From Streptomonospora wellingtoniae (GTDB lineage: Bacteria; Actinomycetota; Actinomycetes; Streptosporangiales; Streptosporangiaceae), in NCBI RefSeq assembly GCF_031845375.1, contig NZ_JAVREK010000015.1, positions 62,001-126,000 on the forward strand: a stretch of DNA of 64,000 nucleotides. The letters are read 5' to 3'. The position numbers and the translations under genes are program-made. Numbering within the stretch: the first letter of the stretch is position 1; every line of letters starts with the position of its first letter. A model generated the notes under the pieces. It made no database searches. It was not told the origin of the DNA and saw only the letters and a list, made by a program, of their open reading frames with translations. Shown here piece after piece: positions 8,148 to 16,041 of the stretch.

Positions 8148-8915
8148 GTGAGCGCGCAGGGCAGCGCCGAGGGAGTCGTCGTGGCCATCGACGGTCCCTC
8201 GGGGTCGGGCAAGTCCAGCACGGCCAAGGGCGTGGCCTCGGCGCGCGACCTGTGGTACCTCGACACCGGGGCGATGTATCGGGCCATGACCTGGTGGATG
8301 CAGCACCACGGGGTCGACGTCGACGACGCGGCAGCCGTCGCGGAGGCGGTCGGGCGCCCGGACATCGACATGGGCACCGACCCCGCCGCCCCCACGGTCC
8401 ACGTGGACGGAAGGGACGTCGCCCGTGAGATCCGCACGCAGGAGGTGACGGCCGGGGTCAGCGCCGTCAGCGCCGTGCCCGCGGTGCGGGAGCGGCTCGT
8501 CGCGATGCAGCGCGAGACCATCGCGCTGGCGCGCAAACGAGCCGGAGGCATCGTCGTCGAGGGGCGCGACATCACCACCGTCGTCGCCCCCGACGCCAAG
8601 GTCAAGATCTATCTGACCGCCAGCGCCGAGGCCCGGGCGCACCGGCGCAGCGGCGAGCTGAGCGGCAGCGACCTCGCCGCCGTCCAGGCCGACCTCGCAC
8701 GGCGCGACCTGCTCGACTCCAGCCGCGCGGATTCGCCGCTGACCCAGACGGCCGACGCCCTGGAGCTGGAGACCACCGGCCTGGGCCTCGACGAGGTCGT
8801 GGCGATCCTGCTCGAACTGACCGACCGCGCCGTCGCGGCCGCCGGGGCCGCCGACCGGTCCGGCACCAAGAAGACGGCCGGCGAGAAGCAGGCCGAAGGC
8901 TCCGCCGCTCGCTGA
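8148..8915 (+). CDS. cmk: Cytidylate kinase
   Basis: Phosphorylates CMP and dCMP using ATP. A P-loop, AIDGPSGSGKSSTAKGVA, lies near residues 13-30; YLDTGAMYRAMTWW and IVVEGRDITTVVAPDAKVKIYLTAS are diagnostic Cmk segments. 255 residues, slightly long because of an Ala/Lys-rich tail. GTG 8148 follows GGAGGAG by 8 nt; the in-frame ATG at 8115 lies upstream of that Shine-Dalgarno and is rejected. It precedes der as in other actinobacteria. Confidence 0.95.
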   Translation: MSAQGSAEGVVVAIDGPSGSGKSSTAKGVASARDLWYLDTGAMYRAMTWWMQHHGVDVDDAAAVAEAVGRPDIDMGTDPAAPTVHVDGRDVAREIRTQEVTAGVSAVSAVPAVRERLVAMQRETIALARKRAGGIVVEGRDITTVVAPDAKVKIYLTASAEARAHRRSGELSGSDLAAVQADLARRDLLDSSRADSPLTQTADALELETTGLGLDEVVAILLELTDRAVAAAGAADRSGTKKTAGEKQAEGSAAR

Positions 8916-9003
8916 CCGACCGCGCGTCCCGGGTCCGCGGATCGGCGGATCCGTGCCCCACGGTGCGGGCGCCGGGCCGGGCGGTTCGCGGGCACCTGCG
9001 CCG

Positions 9004-9043
9004 CCCCCGCTGCGTGCACCCGGCCGGGTGCACGCAGCGGGGG
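9004..9043. repeat. Perfect 40-bp palindrome between cmk and der
   Basis: Twenty bases on each side of the centre at 9023/9024 are exactly complementary, reading outward from CCCGG/CCGGG to CCCCC/GGGGG. There is no loop and no T tract. It could act as a terminator for cmk, as a dimeric protein site or as a cruciform; nothing similar recurs in this window that I could see. Confidence 0.9.
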
Positions 9044-9198
9044 TACGCGGTCGGCAGAGCAACCCCGCACGACAGGCGGCGGCCGTCCGGCTGCCGCCGA
9101 CGATTCCGCCGTGCCCGGTGCGGGCGCGGCCAGTCATTCCGCTCCGCGGCACGCGATCCTGGGCGCGCGGGGCGGCGAAACCGGGAGTAGTGGAAGCG

Positions 9199-10626
9199 AT
9201 GAGTGAGCACAACCCCGCCCTCGACGGCCCGCCGGACGGTCCCGACGAGGACGTCGAGGTCAAACCGGTGGTCGCCGTGGTCGGCCGACCCAACGTCGGC
9301 AAGTCCTCGCTGGTGAACCGTATCCTCGGGCGCCGCGAAGCGGTGGTCGAGGACGTCCCCGGCGTCACCCGCGACCGCGTCGCCTACGACGCCGACTGGC
9401 AGTCGCGTGAGTTCACCCTGGTCGACACCGGCGGTTGGGAGACGGGCGTCTCCGGGCTGGCCGAGATGGTCGCCCGCCAGGCCGAGTACGCCGCCCGGGC
9501 CGCCGACGCGGTCCTGTTCGTCGTCGACGCCACCGTGGGCGCCACCGACGCCGACGAGGCGGTGGCCCGGACCCTGCGCCGGGCCGGAAAGCCCGTCGTG
9601 CTGGCCGCCAACAAGGTGGACGGCGAGCTCCAGGAGCCCGACGCCCTGGCGCTGTGGAACCTCGGCATGGGCGAGCCCTTCCCGGTCAGCGCCCTGCACG
9701 GGCGCGGAACCGGTGACATGCTCGACGCCGTCGCCGGAGCACTGCCCGAGGGCCCGCCCGAGCGCGAGGAGGAGCCCGAGGACGCGCCGCGGCGGATCGC
9801 ACTGGTCGGTCGCCCCAACGTGGGCAAGTCCAGTCTGCTCAACCGGATCGCGGGCGAGGACCGCGTGGTCGTCGACGCGAAGGCGGGCACCACCCGCGAC
9901 TCCGTCGACGAGGTCGTGGAGCTGGGCGGGCGGCCGTGGACGTTCGTCGACACCGCAGGGATCCGCCGCCGCTTCCGCGCGCTGCAGGGCGCCGACTACT
10001 ACGCCACGGTGCGCACCACCACGGCGCTGGAGCGGTCCGAGGTCGCCGTGGTGCTGATGGACGTCAGCGAGCCGCTCGCCGAACAGGACATCCGCGTCGT
10101 CGAGCAGGTCGTCGAGGCGGGCCGCGCCCTGGTGCTGGCGTTCAACAAGTGGGACACGCTCGACGAGGAGCGGCGCTACTACCTGGAGAAGGAGATCGAC
10201 CGCCAGCTCTCCCGGGTCTCCTGGGCGCCGCGCGTCAACATCTCCGCCCGCACCGGGCGGCACACCGAACGCCTGGTGCCCGCGCTGGAGACCAGCCTGG
10301 CCGGGTGGGACACCCGCATCCCCACGGGCCGGCTGAACAGCTGGCTGAAGGAGCTGGTGGCGGCCACCCCGCCGCCCGTGCGCGGCGGCAAGCAGCCAAA
10401 GATCCTCTTCGCGACCCAGGCCGACGCCCGGCCGCCGCACTTCGTGCTGTTCACGACCGGGTTCCTGGAGGACAACTACCGCCGCTTCATCGAGCGGCGC
10501 CTGCGTGAGGAGTTCGGCTTCCACGGCAGTCCGATCAAGCTGACGATGCGCATCCGCGAGAAGCAGGGCAAGGGAGGCGGCCGCAGAGCATCGCGCGGCA
10601 GCCAGCGCCCCGACTGGCGCCGCTGA
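9199..10626 (+). CDS. der: Ribosome-assembly GTPase Der (EngA)
   Basis: Double-Era GTPase required for 50S subunit maturation. Two complete G domains are present: G1 motifs VGRPNVGKSSLVN near residue 29 and VGRPNVGKSSLLN near residue 203, G3 motifs DTGGWE and DTAGIRRR, and G4 motifs NKVD and NKWD. A C-terminal KH-like domain (ARPPHFVLFTTG, YRRFIERRLREEFGFHG) and a basic tail complete the 475-residue protein. ATG 9199 is preferred, with GGGAG 11 nt upstream; GTG 9190 is an alternative. Confidence 0.96.
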   Translation: MSEHNPALDGPPDGPDEDVEVKPVVAVVGRPNVGKSSLVNRILGRREAVVEDVPGVTRDRVAYDADWQSREFTLVDTGGWETGVSGLAEMVARQAEYAARAADAVLFVVDATVGATDADEAVARTLRRAGKPVVLAANKVDGELQEPDALALWNLGMGEPFPVSALHGRGTGDMLDAVAGALPEGPPEREEEPEDAPRRIALVGRPNVGKSSLLNRIAGEDRVVVDAKAGTTRDSVDEVVELGGRPWTFVDTAGIRRRFRALQGADYYATVRTTTALERSEVAVVLMDVSEPLAEQDIRVVEQVVEAGRALVLAFNKWDTLDEERRYYLEKEIDRQLSRVSWAPRVNISARTGRHTERLVPALETSLAGWDTRIPTGRLNSWLKELVAATPPPVRGGKQPKILFATQADARPPHFVLFTTGFLEDNYRRFIERRLREEFGFHGSPIKLTMRIREKQGKGGGRRASRGSQRPDWRR

Positions 10627-10854
10627 GGCCGGTCCCGCGCCGCCGCTTCCGCCTCGCCCCCGCCCCGCGCGGGCCCGCTCCGCCGAGGGCGGCGGCGTTT
10701 CGTGGAGGGGCCGGTCGCCCGCCTGCGCAACCGGCGCGCATCTCGGCGGCCGGCCTCGCACACCGGTGGTCTATGGGCCGGATGGCGACAGGGACCGGAT
10801 CGAGCGCTTCGAGTGATCTGCGGTGGCGTTGATGCGTATGTATTATTTTTCGGG

Positions 10855-10974
10855 GAAGTAAAGAGCGTAGGTCCCATACTGACCGTCTTCGGACGGTGCG
10901 GTGCGGGACGTCGGCCCCATAGGAGGGGTGGGACCGCCGGGAGGCGCCGCTGCGGCGGCGCCTCCCTTTTCGCC
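10855..10974 (+). ncRNA. Candidate structured non-coding RNA with intrinsic terminator
   Basis: Three nested helices can be drawn directly from the sequence. GGTCCCA at 10870-10876 pairs with TGGGACC at 10929-10935. Inside it, ACCGTC and GACGGT (10882-10897) form a hairpin capped by a TTCG tetraloop, and CCCC/GGGG closes an ATAGGA loop near 10914-10928. A terminator follows immediately. An A+T-rich segment upstream (TATTAT at 10841-10846) could be its -10 element. It could be a small RNA or a riboswitch with a terminator platform for the gene at 11202; I do not recognise the family. Confidence 0.5.
10939..10970 (+). terminator. Strong intrinsic terminator
   Basis: Twelve perfect base pairs, GGGAGGCGCCGC at 10939-10950 with GCGGCGCCTCCC at 10955-10966, close a 4-nt loop and are followed by TTTT at 10967-10970. 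It lies about 310 nt after der and 230 nt before the next start codon, so it most likely ends the candidate RNA. Confidence 0.8.
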
Positions 10975-11201
10975 TCCTCGCTGCCCGACACGGGGCCGTG
11001 CGGCACGGTGGCGGGCGCGGCGCCCCCGCCGCCGGCGGGCGGATGGCAGACTCGGCGCTGCGGCGCGCATCCGCGCCCCCGGCCGCCGGCGAGGAGGCCG
11101 CCCGGCTGCGGAGGCGCGGGCAGCAGCGGCCCCGCAGGGATCCGGTCCAGCGGGCGCCGCGTGCCCGCGGACCGGACCAGGCACGCAAAGGAGTCAGGAA
11201 C

Positions 11202-11507
11202 GTGGATATCCAGGTGGTCGACGCGCCCGAGAACAAGCGCTACGAGGCCCGTACCGGCGAGGCCGTCGCGGGATTCGCCGCGTACCGGCTCGCCGACGGG
11301 CTCGTCGTGTTCACCCACACCGAGGTCGATTCGGCCTACGAGGGTCAGGGCGTGGGCGGCGTGCTCGTCCGCGGAGCCCTCGACGACGTGCGCCGGCGCG
11401 GCCTCGGCGTGCTGCCGCTGTGCCCCTTCGTGAAGAGCTGGATCGAGCGCCACCCCGACTACGCCGACCTCGTGCCTCGGGACGGTCCGGCGGCGTCCGC
11501 CGACTGA
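11202..11507 (+). CDS. Small GNAT-like N-acetyltransferase (NATD1/YjdJ type)
   Basis: 101 residues with the compact CoA-binding motif YEGQGVGGVLVRGALDDVRRRG near residues 46-67 and LPLCPFVKSWIERHPDYADLV towards the C-terminus, the two signatures of the short GNAT group PF14542. Substrates of this group are poorly known. GTG 11202 follows AAAGGAG by 8 nt, so the longer upstream frame is rejected. It stands alone, downstream of the candidate RNA. Confidence 0.82.
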   Translation: MDIQVVDAPENKRYEARTGEAVAGFAAYRLADGLVVFTHTEVDSAYEGQGVGGVLVRGALDDVRRRGLGVLPLCPFVKSWIERHPDYADLVPRDGPAASAD

Positions 11508-11586
11508 CGGCGGCGGCGCGGGCGGCGTAGGCGACAATGCCGGGGCCGCGGTCCGTCCCCCGCGGGCGGGTGGCAGGATCGGCGCC

Positions 11587-12195
11587 ATGGCAACGAAACC
11601 GGTAGCGGAACGGACCGCCGTTCTCGCACTGCACTGGCAGGTCAACGTCATCCGCCCCGAAGGGTTCTTCGGCGGAATGCTCAGCGAGCCCGTACGCTCC
11701 AGCGGCGTGGTCGAGCGGGCGTCGCGCTTCCACGCCGCCGCCCGCGCGCGGGGCGTGCCGGTGGTGTTCACCCGGTTCACCGTCCCCGAGGACGAGGGCG
11801 CCCTGGTCCGCAACACCGCATTCATGGCCGCCGTCGGTGATGCGCAGGAGAGCTTCCGCCCCGATGCTCCCGGGAGCGCGATCATCGAGGAGATGGTCGA
11901 GTCCGGCGCACGGGATCGCGTCGTTGACAACCAGCGGCTGTCCGGGCTCTCCGGCGACCTGCCCCGGCTGCTGGCCGAGCTCGGCGCCGACACCCTGCTG
12001 CTGACCGGCGTGGCCACCGACCTCACCGTCGAGCAGACCGCCCGGCACGGGACCGAGCTCGGCTTCACCGTCCACCCGGTGTCGGATTGCGTCACCGCGG
12101 CCGACCCCGCCGTGCACCGGGCGTCCCTGGCAGCCCTGGACCTGACCACCGCCGGCTGCCTGACGGCCCAGGAGGTTCTCGACGGGTTCGGCTGA
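11587..12195 (+). CDS. Isochorismatase-fold protein lacking the catalytic triad
   Basis: 202 residues with the cysteine-hydrolase (isochorismatase-like) fold: TAVLALHWQVNVI at the N-terminus, GVPVVFTRFTVP, and LLLTGVATDLTVEQTARHG. The three positions that hold Asp, Lys and Cys in active family members appear here as His16, Asn115 and Thr147. It is therefore probably not a conventional amidase of this family, and may be a binding protein or use other chemistry. Start ATG 11587 has no strong Shine-Dalgarno. Alignment of the lysine position is by eye and less certain than the other two. Confidence 0.78.
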   Translation: MATKPVAERTAVLALHWQVNVIRPEGFFGGMLSEPVRSSGVVERASRFHAAARARGVPVVFTRFTVPEDEGALVRNTAFMAAVGDAQESFRPDAPGSAIIEEMVESGARDRVVDNQRLSGLSGDLPRLLAELGADTLLLTGVATDLTVEQTARHGTELGFTVHPVSDCVTAADPAVHRASLAALDLTTAGCLTAQEVLDGFG

Positions 12196-12315
12196 CAGCC
12201 AGCCGGGCGGCGCGTGCGGGATCCGGCCGGCCGTTCCGGACCCGGGGACCTCCTCCCGGGGCCGCCGGCCGGTACCGGCCGCGCCGCGGTGTCGGCCCGC
12301 GGCGGGGCGGGGCGC

Positions 12316-12999
12316 TCAGGCGGGTCCGTCGGACCCCACCGCCAGGACCTCCGCCAGAGCGGCCAGCTCGACCCGTCCGGGCGTGCGCGCCGCAGCCAAG
12401 GCGCCCGGTGCCAGTAGCACCCGGCAGCCGGCCTTCTCGGCGGCAAGCGCGCCGCTGGGGGAGTCCTCCACCGCCCACGTCTCGTGCGGCTCCACGCCCA
12501 GAATCCGGGCGGCCAGCAGGTAGGGCTCGGGATCGGGCTTGCGCCGGTCGACGTCCTCGGCGGTCACCACCGCGTCGAAGGCGCCCCCGTCGAGTGCGGC
12601 GAGTGAGATCTCGGCGACCCGCCGCGGCGACGAGGTGACCAGCGCGAGCGGTACCCCGGCGGCGCGCAGCCCCCGCACCGCCTCCAGCGCTCCCTCCAAG
12701 ACGGGCACCCGCGCCTCCAGCAGCCCGGCCACCCGGGCCACGATGCGCAGGCGCAGGGTCTCCAGTTCGGCATCGGTGGCGTCGGTGCCGGTATGGCGGG
12801 CCAGCAGGCGCATGGTCGTCCGGTCGTCGGTGCCGGTGATGTCCTCGCGCACCTGCGGTGTCAGCGGCCGGCCCAGTTCCGCCGCCACCTCGTCCAAGGC
12901 GACACCCCACAGCGGCTCGGAATCCACCAGGGTGCCGTCCATGTCCCACAACACCGCACGGGGCCGCGGGGCACCGGTCAGCTCGGACGTCAACGCCAT
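12316..12999 (-). CDS. HAD-superfamily hydrolase, beta-phosphoglucomutase-like
   Basis: 227 residues with all four HAD motifs: WDMDGTLVDSEP (nucleophile and acid/base Asp), VTSSPRR, the Lys in RRKPDPEPY, and VEDSPSG. The helical cap after motif I is of the C1 type seen in beta-phosphoglucomutase and small sugar-phosphate phosphatases. Substrate cannot be told from sequence. Monocistronic; divergent from lsr2 across a 446-bp gap. Confidence 0.88.
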   Translation of the reverse strand: MALTSELTGAPRPRAVLWDMDGTLVDSEPLWGVALDEVAAELGRPLTPQVREDITGTDDRTTMRLLARHTGTDATDAELETLRLRIVARVAGLLEARVPVLEGALEAVRGLRAAGVPLALVTSSPRRVAEISLAALDGGAFDAVVTAEDVDRRKPDPEPYLLAARILGVEPHETWAVEDSPSGALAAEKAGCRVLLAPGALAAARTPGRVELAALAEVLAVGSDGPA

Positions 13000-13095
13000 G
13001 CCTCTCCCATCATCACACCGCTTGCTTCAGCGGTTCTGTGCCCGGCGCCGGCGCGGCCGTGCCGGGGGTCGTCCATCAGCATCGCAGGCGCCGTT

Positions 13096-13121
13096 GCGCG
13101 CCCGGCGGCCGCCGGGCGCGC
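13096..13121. repeat. Perfect 26-bp GC palindrome
   Basis: Thirteen-base arms, GCGCGCCCGGCGG and its exact complement, meet without a loop at 13108/13109. All bases are G or C, so chance is higher than for a mixed-composition palindrome. It lies about 100 bp upstream of the HAD gene start. Confidence 0.75.
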
Positions 13122-13362
13122 CGCGCGGCCATTGCGAACCCCTCCCGTCCGCGGCAGCGCCCCCGGTCGGCCGCGTCGCCGACCTGTCAGGATATGTCCG
13201 CCCGTCGGCCGCGACCGGGCGGTGTGACGAAGTCCGCACTCGAACGGGCCCCGCGAAGGGCGCCTCCGGCGCCCCTCTCCCGGGCGGTGCCGGTGCCGCG
13301 CGCCGCCCTCGGGGGAATACCCGAAAAGCGAGGGGGAAACAAAGGTAAAGTTCTCCCCGTGT

Positions 13363-13391
13363 TTGGATTTTTCGCCGTTATTTCCTATAGT
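13363..13391 (+). promoter_or_regulatory. Promoter of lsr2
   Basis: TTGGAT at 13363-13368 and TATAGT at 13386-13391 are separated by 17 bp in the most A+T-rich stretch of the region. Predicted transcription start is near 13398, giving a leader of about 48 nt before the lsr2 ATG. Confidence 0.65.
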
Positions 13392-13445
13392 GGCTACTGG
13401 AGATGCGAATCCAATGGCGCTGGTTGAGAAGATCGAGGTAACGGC

Positions 13446-13778
13446 ATGTCTCGGAAGGTTGAAGTTCTGCTCGTCGATGACATGGACGGCGGTAGCGCCG
13501 ACGAGTCGGTCGAGTTCGGTATCGACGGGAAGAGCTACCGGATCGATCTCAGTTCCGACAACGCGAAAAGGCTCCGCGAGGTTCTGGCGCCGTATTTGCA
13601 GGGGGCGCGCAAGCACGCGCAGGCCGGCCGCCGGGGGCCGGGGCGCAGGAAAGCCGCGGGCGGCGGTCAGCGTGCCTCGGAGATCCGGTCCTGGGCCAAG
13701 CAGGCCGGCAAGTCGGTAAACGACCGCGGGCGCATTCCCGCCGAGGTCGTCGCCGAATACGAGGCCGCTCACCGCTGA
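13446..13778 (+). CDS. lsr2: Lsr2 nucleoid-associated protein
   Basis: H-NS-like xenogeneic silencer of actinobacteria that bridges A+T-rich DNA. The N-terminal dimerisation domain (VEVLLVDDMDGGSADESVEF, SYRIDLSSDNAKRLRE) is followed by a Gly/Arg/Lys-rich linker and the C-terminal DNA-binding domain (IRSWAKQAG) containing the AT-hook-like RGR at residues 94-96 (DRGRIPAEVV). Length 110 is typical. GAGG lies 7 nt before the ATG. It is followed by a GC hairpin shared with the convergent methyltransferase gene. Confidence 0.96.
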   Translation: MSRKVEVLLVDDMDGGSADESVEFGIDGKSYRIDLSSDNAKRLREVLAPYLQGARKHAQAGRRGPGRRKAAGGGQRASEIRSWAKQAGKSVNDRGRIPAEVVAEYEAAHR

Positions 13779-13832
13779 GGCTGAATATCCGGGCGCCTAC
13801 CGAGTGAGCGGGCGCGATGACACGAAGTCTTC

Positions 13833-13858
13833 GGAGGCGGGTCTGCCGGCCCGCCTCC
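13833..13858. terminator. GC hairpin between convergent lsr2 and methyltransferase genes
   Basis: GGAGGCGGG (13833-13841) and CCCGCCTCC (13850-13858) form a 9-bp stem with an 8-nt loop. No T tract follows on either strand, as is common for actinomycete terminators. Position at a convergent junction supports a bidirectional role. Confidence 0.6.
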
Positions 13859-13866
13859 CTATCGAT

Positions 13867-14697
13867 TCACTTCTTCTTGAGCGCGATTCCTGCCATCCCC
13901 AGCTGCTCACCGGGCTCGAGGTTGTTGGCGTCGATGAGTTCGTCGGGGCGCCACAGGGCGGTGTAGGTGAGGCCCGGTTCGACGAGTTCGAAATCGCCGA
14001 AGTGGTACTCGATGTCCTCGGGCCTCCGCGCCCAACCCTCCTCCAGGTTCTCCCGGGTGATGCGGGCCAGCTCCTGCTGCGCCGGCAGCCCGGTGTCCAC
14101 CAGCGAGGTGACGAACAGGTAGCTGCCCGGCGCCAGCGCGTCGCGATAGGCGCTGACCACCTCGTCTGCGACCTCGGGGGAGAGGTAGTGCAGCATCCCC
14201 ACCAGCATCAGCGCGACCGGGCGGTCGAAGTCCAGCAGCCGGCGCGTCTCGGGGTGGCCCAGCACCTCCGCGGGTTCGCGCGCGTCGCCGGTGAAGACCC
14301 GCGTCCTGTCGTTGTCGGCGAGGATCGCCTGCCCGTGCACCGTGACCAGCGGGTCGATATCGACGTAGACCACCCGGGCCGCCGGGTTGTGCGCCTGGGC
14401 CACCTGGTGGGTGTTCTGCACGGTTGGCAGGCCGCTGCCGAGGTCGAGGAACTGGTCGACGCCCGCATCGGCCGCCAGGTGACGCACGCCGCGCACCAGC
14501 ACTTTGCGGTTCTCCCAGGCCGACTCCCGGAGTCCCGGGATGTTCTCGGTGGCGAACTCGGCCAGCGCCCGGTCGGCGGCGTAGTTGTCCTTGCCGCCGA
14601 GCAGTGCGTCGTAGGCGCGCGCGATGGTCGGCTTGCTGAAGTCCATGCTCGGCGGCGGCCACTGGGCGTCCGGCCAGCCGTCGCTGTCCTCGGTCAT
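13867..14697 (-). CDS. SAM-dependent methyltransferase, PF04672 (DUF574) family
   Basis: 276 residues. ARAYDALLGGKDNYAADR near the N-terminus is the hallmark of the actinobacterial DUF574 methyltransferases; FLDLGSGLPTVQNTHQVA is the SAM-binding glycine motif and VVYVDIDPLV the acidic residue that binds ribose. The family is abundant in actinomycetes and mostly of unknown substrate. The ATG at 14697 is preferred because GAGGA lies 8 nt upstream; two further in-frame ATGs would add up to 15 residues. Confidence 0.85.
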   Translation of the reverse strand: MTEDSDGWPDAQWPPPSMDFSKPTIARAYDALLGGKDNYAADRALAEFATENIPGLRESAWENRKVLVRGVRHLAADAGVDQFLDLGSGLPTVQNTHQVAQAHNPAARVVYVDIDPLVTVHGQAILADNDRTRVFTGDAREPAEVLGHPETRRLLDFDRPVALMLVGMLHYLSPEVADEVVSAYRDALAPGSYLFVTSLVDTGLPAQQELARITRENLEEGWARRPEDIEYHFGDFELVEPGLTYTALWRPDELIDANNLEPGEQLGMAGIALKKK

Positions 14698-14811
14698 GAT
14701 CGAAGTCCTCATTCGGGCGTCGAGGGGGAGAATTCCGATCATCGTAGGCCAATCCGGCGCGGATTCGCGCGTGCGGCAGGCCCCGCGCCACGGTCCAGGG
14801 CGGCTGCGACC

Positions 14812-15594
14812 TCAGGTCCGCGGCTGCTTCGGCAACGTCAGGATCTCGGCTCCGTCGTCGGTTACCGCGATCGTGTGCTCACTGTGGGCCGTGCGGCAGC
14901 CCGTCGCGCTGCGCAGCGTCCACCCGTCGGCGTCGGTCACGAGTTCAGCCGTGTCCGCCATGACCCACGGCTCCAGCGCCAGCAGGAGTCCGGGGCGCAG
15001 TCTGTGCCCGCGGCCCGGCCTTCCGGTGTTGGAGACGTGCGGGTCCTGATGCATCGTCGATCCGATGCCGTGGCCTCCGAACTCGGTGTTGATCTCGTAC
15101 CCCGCCTCGCCGAGGACCGTGCCTATGGCATGGGAGACGTCGCCGACGCGCGCCCCGGGCCCGGCGGCCGCGATCCCCGCGGCCAGCGCGCGTTCGGTCG
15201 CGCCGATCATCGCGACGCTCTCGGGGTGCCTCGCTTCTCCCACGATGAAGCTGACGGCGGAGTCGGCGGCGACTCCGTTCTTGGATACGGCGAGGTCGAG
15301 TGTCAGCAGGTCGCCGTCGACGAGCGTGTAGTCGTAGGGCCGCCCGTGGAGTACGGCGTCGTTGACGCCCGTGCAGATGTAGTGGCCGAACGGCCCGAGT
15401 CCGAAGGACGGCTCGTAGTCGACGTAACAGGACAGTGCTCCGGCCTCGGCGATCATGGCCTCGGTCCATCGGTCGATGTCCAGGAGGTTCGTGCCGACCG
15501 TGCTGCGCCGCTTCAGCGTCTGCAGGATGTCGGCGACCAGGGCGCCTGTGTCCTTCGCTCGGGCCAGTTCGGCGGGGTTCAGGATCTCGATCAT
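14812..15594 (-). CDS. map: Type I methionine aminopeptidase paralogue
   Basis: Removes the initiator methionine from nascent proteins. Metal ligands are all identifiable: Asp in LLTLDLAV and in AADSAVSF, His in GHGIGSTMHQDPHVSN, Glu in LALEPWV and in SEHTIAVT, and a substrate His in ICTGVNDAVLHGRP. It resembles a standalone accessory copy rather than the copy usually found with secY/adk/infA. It is divergent from a small XRE regulator across 65 bp, suggesting regulated expression. ATG 15594 has a GGAGA Shine-Dalgarno; 260 residues. Confidence 0.9.
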   Translation of the reverse strand: MIEILNPAELARAKDTGALVADILQTLKRRSTVGTNLLDIDRWTEAMIAEAGALSCYVDYEPSFGLGPFGHYICTGVNDAVLHGRPYDYTLVDGDLLTLDLAVSKNGVAADSAVSFIVGEARHPESVAMIGATERALAAGIAAAGPGARVGDVSHAIGTVLGEAGYEINTEFGGHGIGSTMHQDPHVSNTGRPGRGHRLRPGLLLALEPWVMADTAELVTDADGWTLRSATGCRTAHSEHTIAVTDDGAEILTLPKQPRT

Positions 15595-15622
15595 GCGGCG
15601 CCCATCTCCTGCTGCCAATAAC

Positions 15623-15644
15623 TATCCCGGCCATATTATCCCGG
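15623..15644. promoter_or_regulatory. Direct-repeat operator candidate between map and the XRE regulator
   Basis: TATCCCGG occurs at 15623-15630 and again at 15637-15644, a 14-bp period. It overlaps A+T-rich promoter-like sequence (TATTAT, TAGACT) serving both divergent genes. The adjacent XRE protein is the obvious candidate binder; inference only. Confidence 0.4.
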
Positions 15645-15659
15645 TACTAGACTCGGGGC

Positions 15660-15962
15660 ATGGTCAGGTTGCCGCTCACGGACGCAGAGGTCGAGCGCGG
15701 GCAGCGCCTCGGCGCCCTCCTCCGTCGAGCCAGGGGAGCGCGCTCGATGCTCGACACCGCGCTGGATGCACGCGTCTCACCGGAGACCCTCCGCAAGATC
15801 GAGTCCGGTCGCGTAGCCACGCCCGCCTTCCCGACCATCGCGGCGATCGCCGATGTGCTCGGCCTCTCCCTCGACGAGGTCTGGGCCGAGATCAACCGGC
15901 CCGACGGCGGGTTCCAACGCCCGGCACCGGTTCGAACCGTAGGCGCGCGGTCGGGCTCGTGA
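15660..15962 (+). CDS. XRE-family helix-turn-helix regulator
   Basis: 100 residues. A Cro/C1-type helix-turn-helix spans about residues 13-72 (GQRLGALLRRAR, then VSPETLRKIESGRV and a third block ending DEVWAEI). It has no effector domain. The ATG is only 10-25 nt from promoter-like hexamers, so the mRNA may be leaderless. Divergent from the methionine aminopeptidase paralogue, which it probably controls. C-terminal 20 residues look disordered. Confidence 0.8.
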   Translation: MVRLPLTDAEVERGQRLGALLRRARGARSMLDTALDARVSPETLRKIESGRVATPAFPTIAAIADVLGLSLDEVWAEINRPDGGFQRPAPVRTVGARSGS

Positions 15963-16041
15963 GTCCCGGCGGCGCCGGCGGCCCGGTGCCCGACCGGCGC
16001 TGCCGGGTCCCGCCTCCGCGGAGGCCTGCTGCGCCTGCCCG

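Larger units (their letters stand above)
10627..11201. other. 575-bp intergenic region holding a candidate RNA gene
   Basis: No convincing ORF lies between der and the acetyltransferase gene. An A+T-rich stretch (10829-10865) stands out from the GC-rich surroundings and is followed by the structured-RNA candidate and terminator listed separately. The rest (10975-11190) shows no further signal beyond the Shine-Dalgarno AAAGGAG at 11187-11193. Confidence 0.7.
13000..13445. other. 446-bp divergent intergenic region upstream of lsr2
   Basis: Contains a perfect 26-bp GC palindrome (13096-13121), then unremarkable GC-rich sequence, then an A+T-rich promoter segment for lsr2. No credible ORF is present. 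Confidence 0.7.

Noticed and set aside
15931..15950. GGTTCGAACCG resembling a tRNA T-loop
   Set aside because: Lies inside the XRE regulator reading frame and no acceptor or anticodon stem can be drawn around it.
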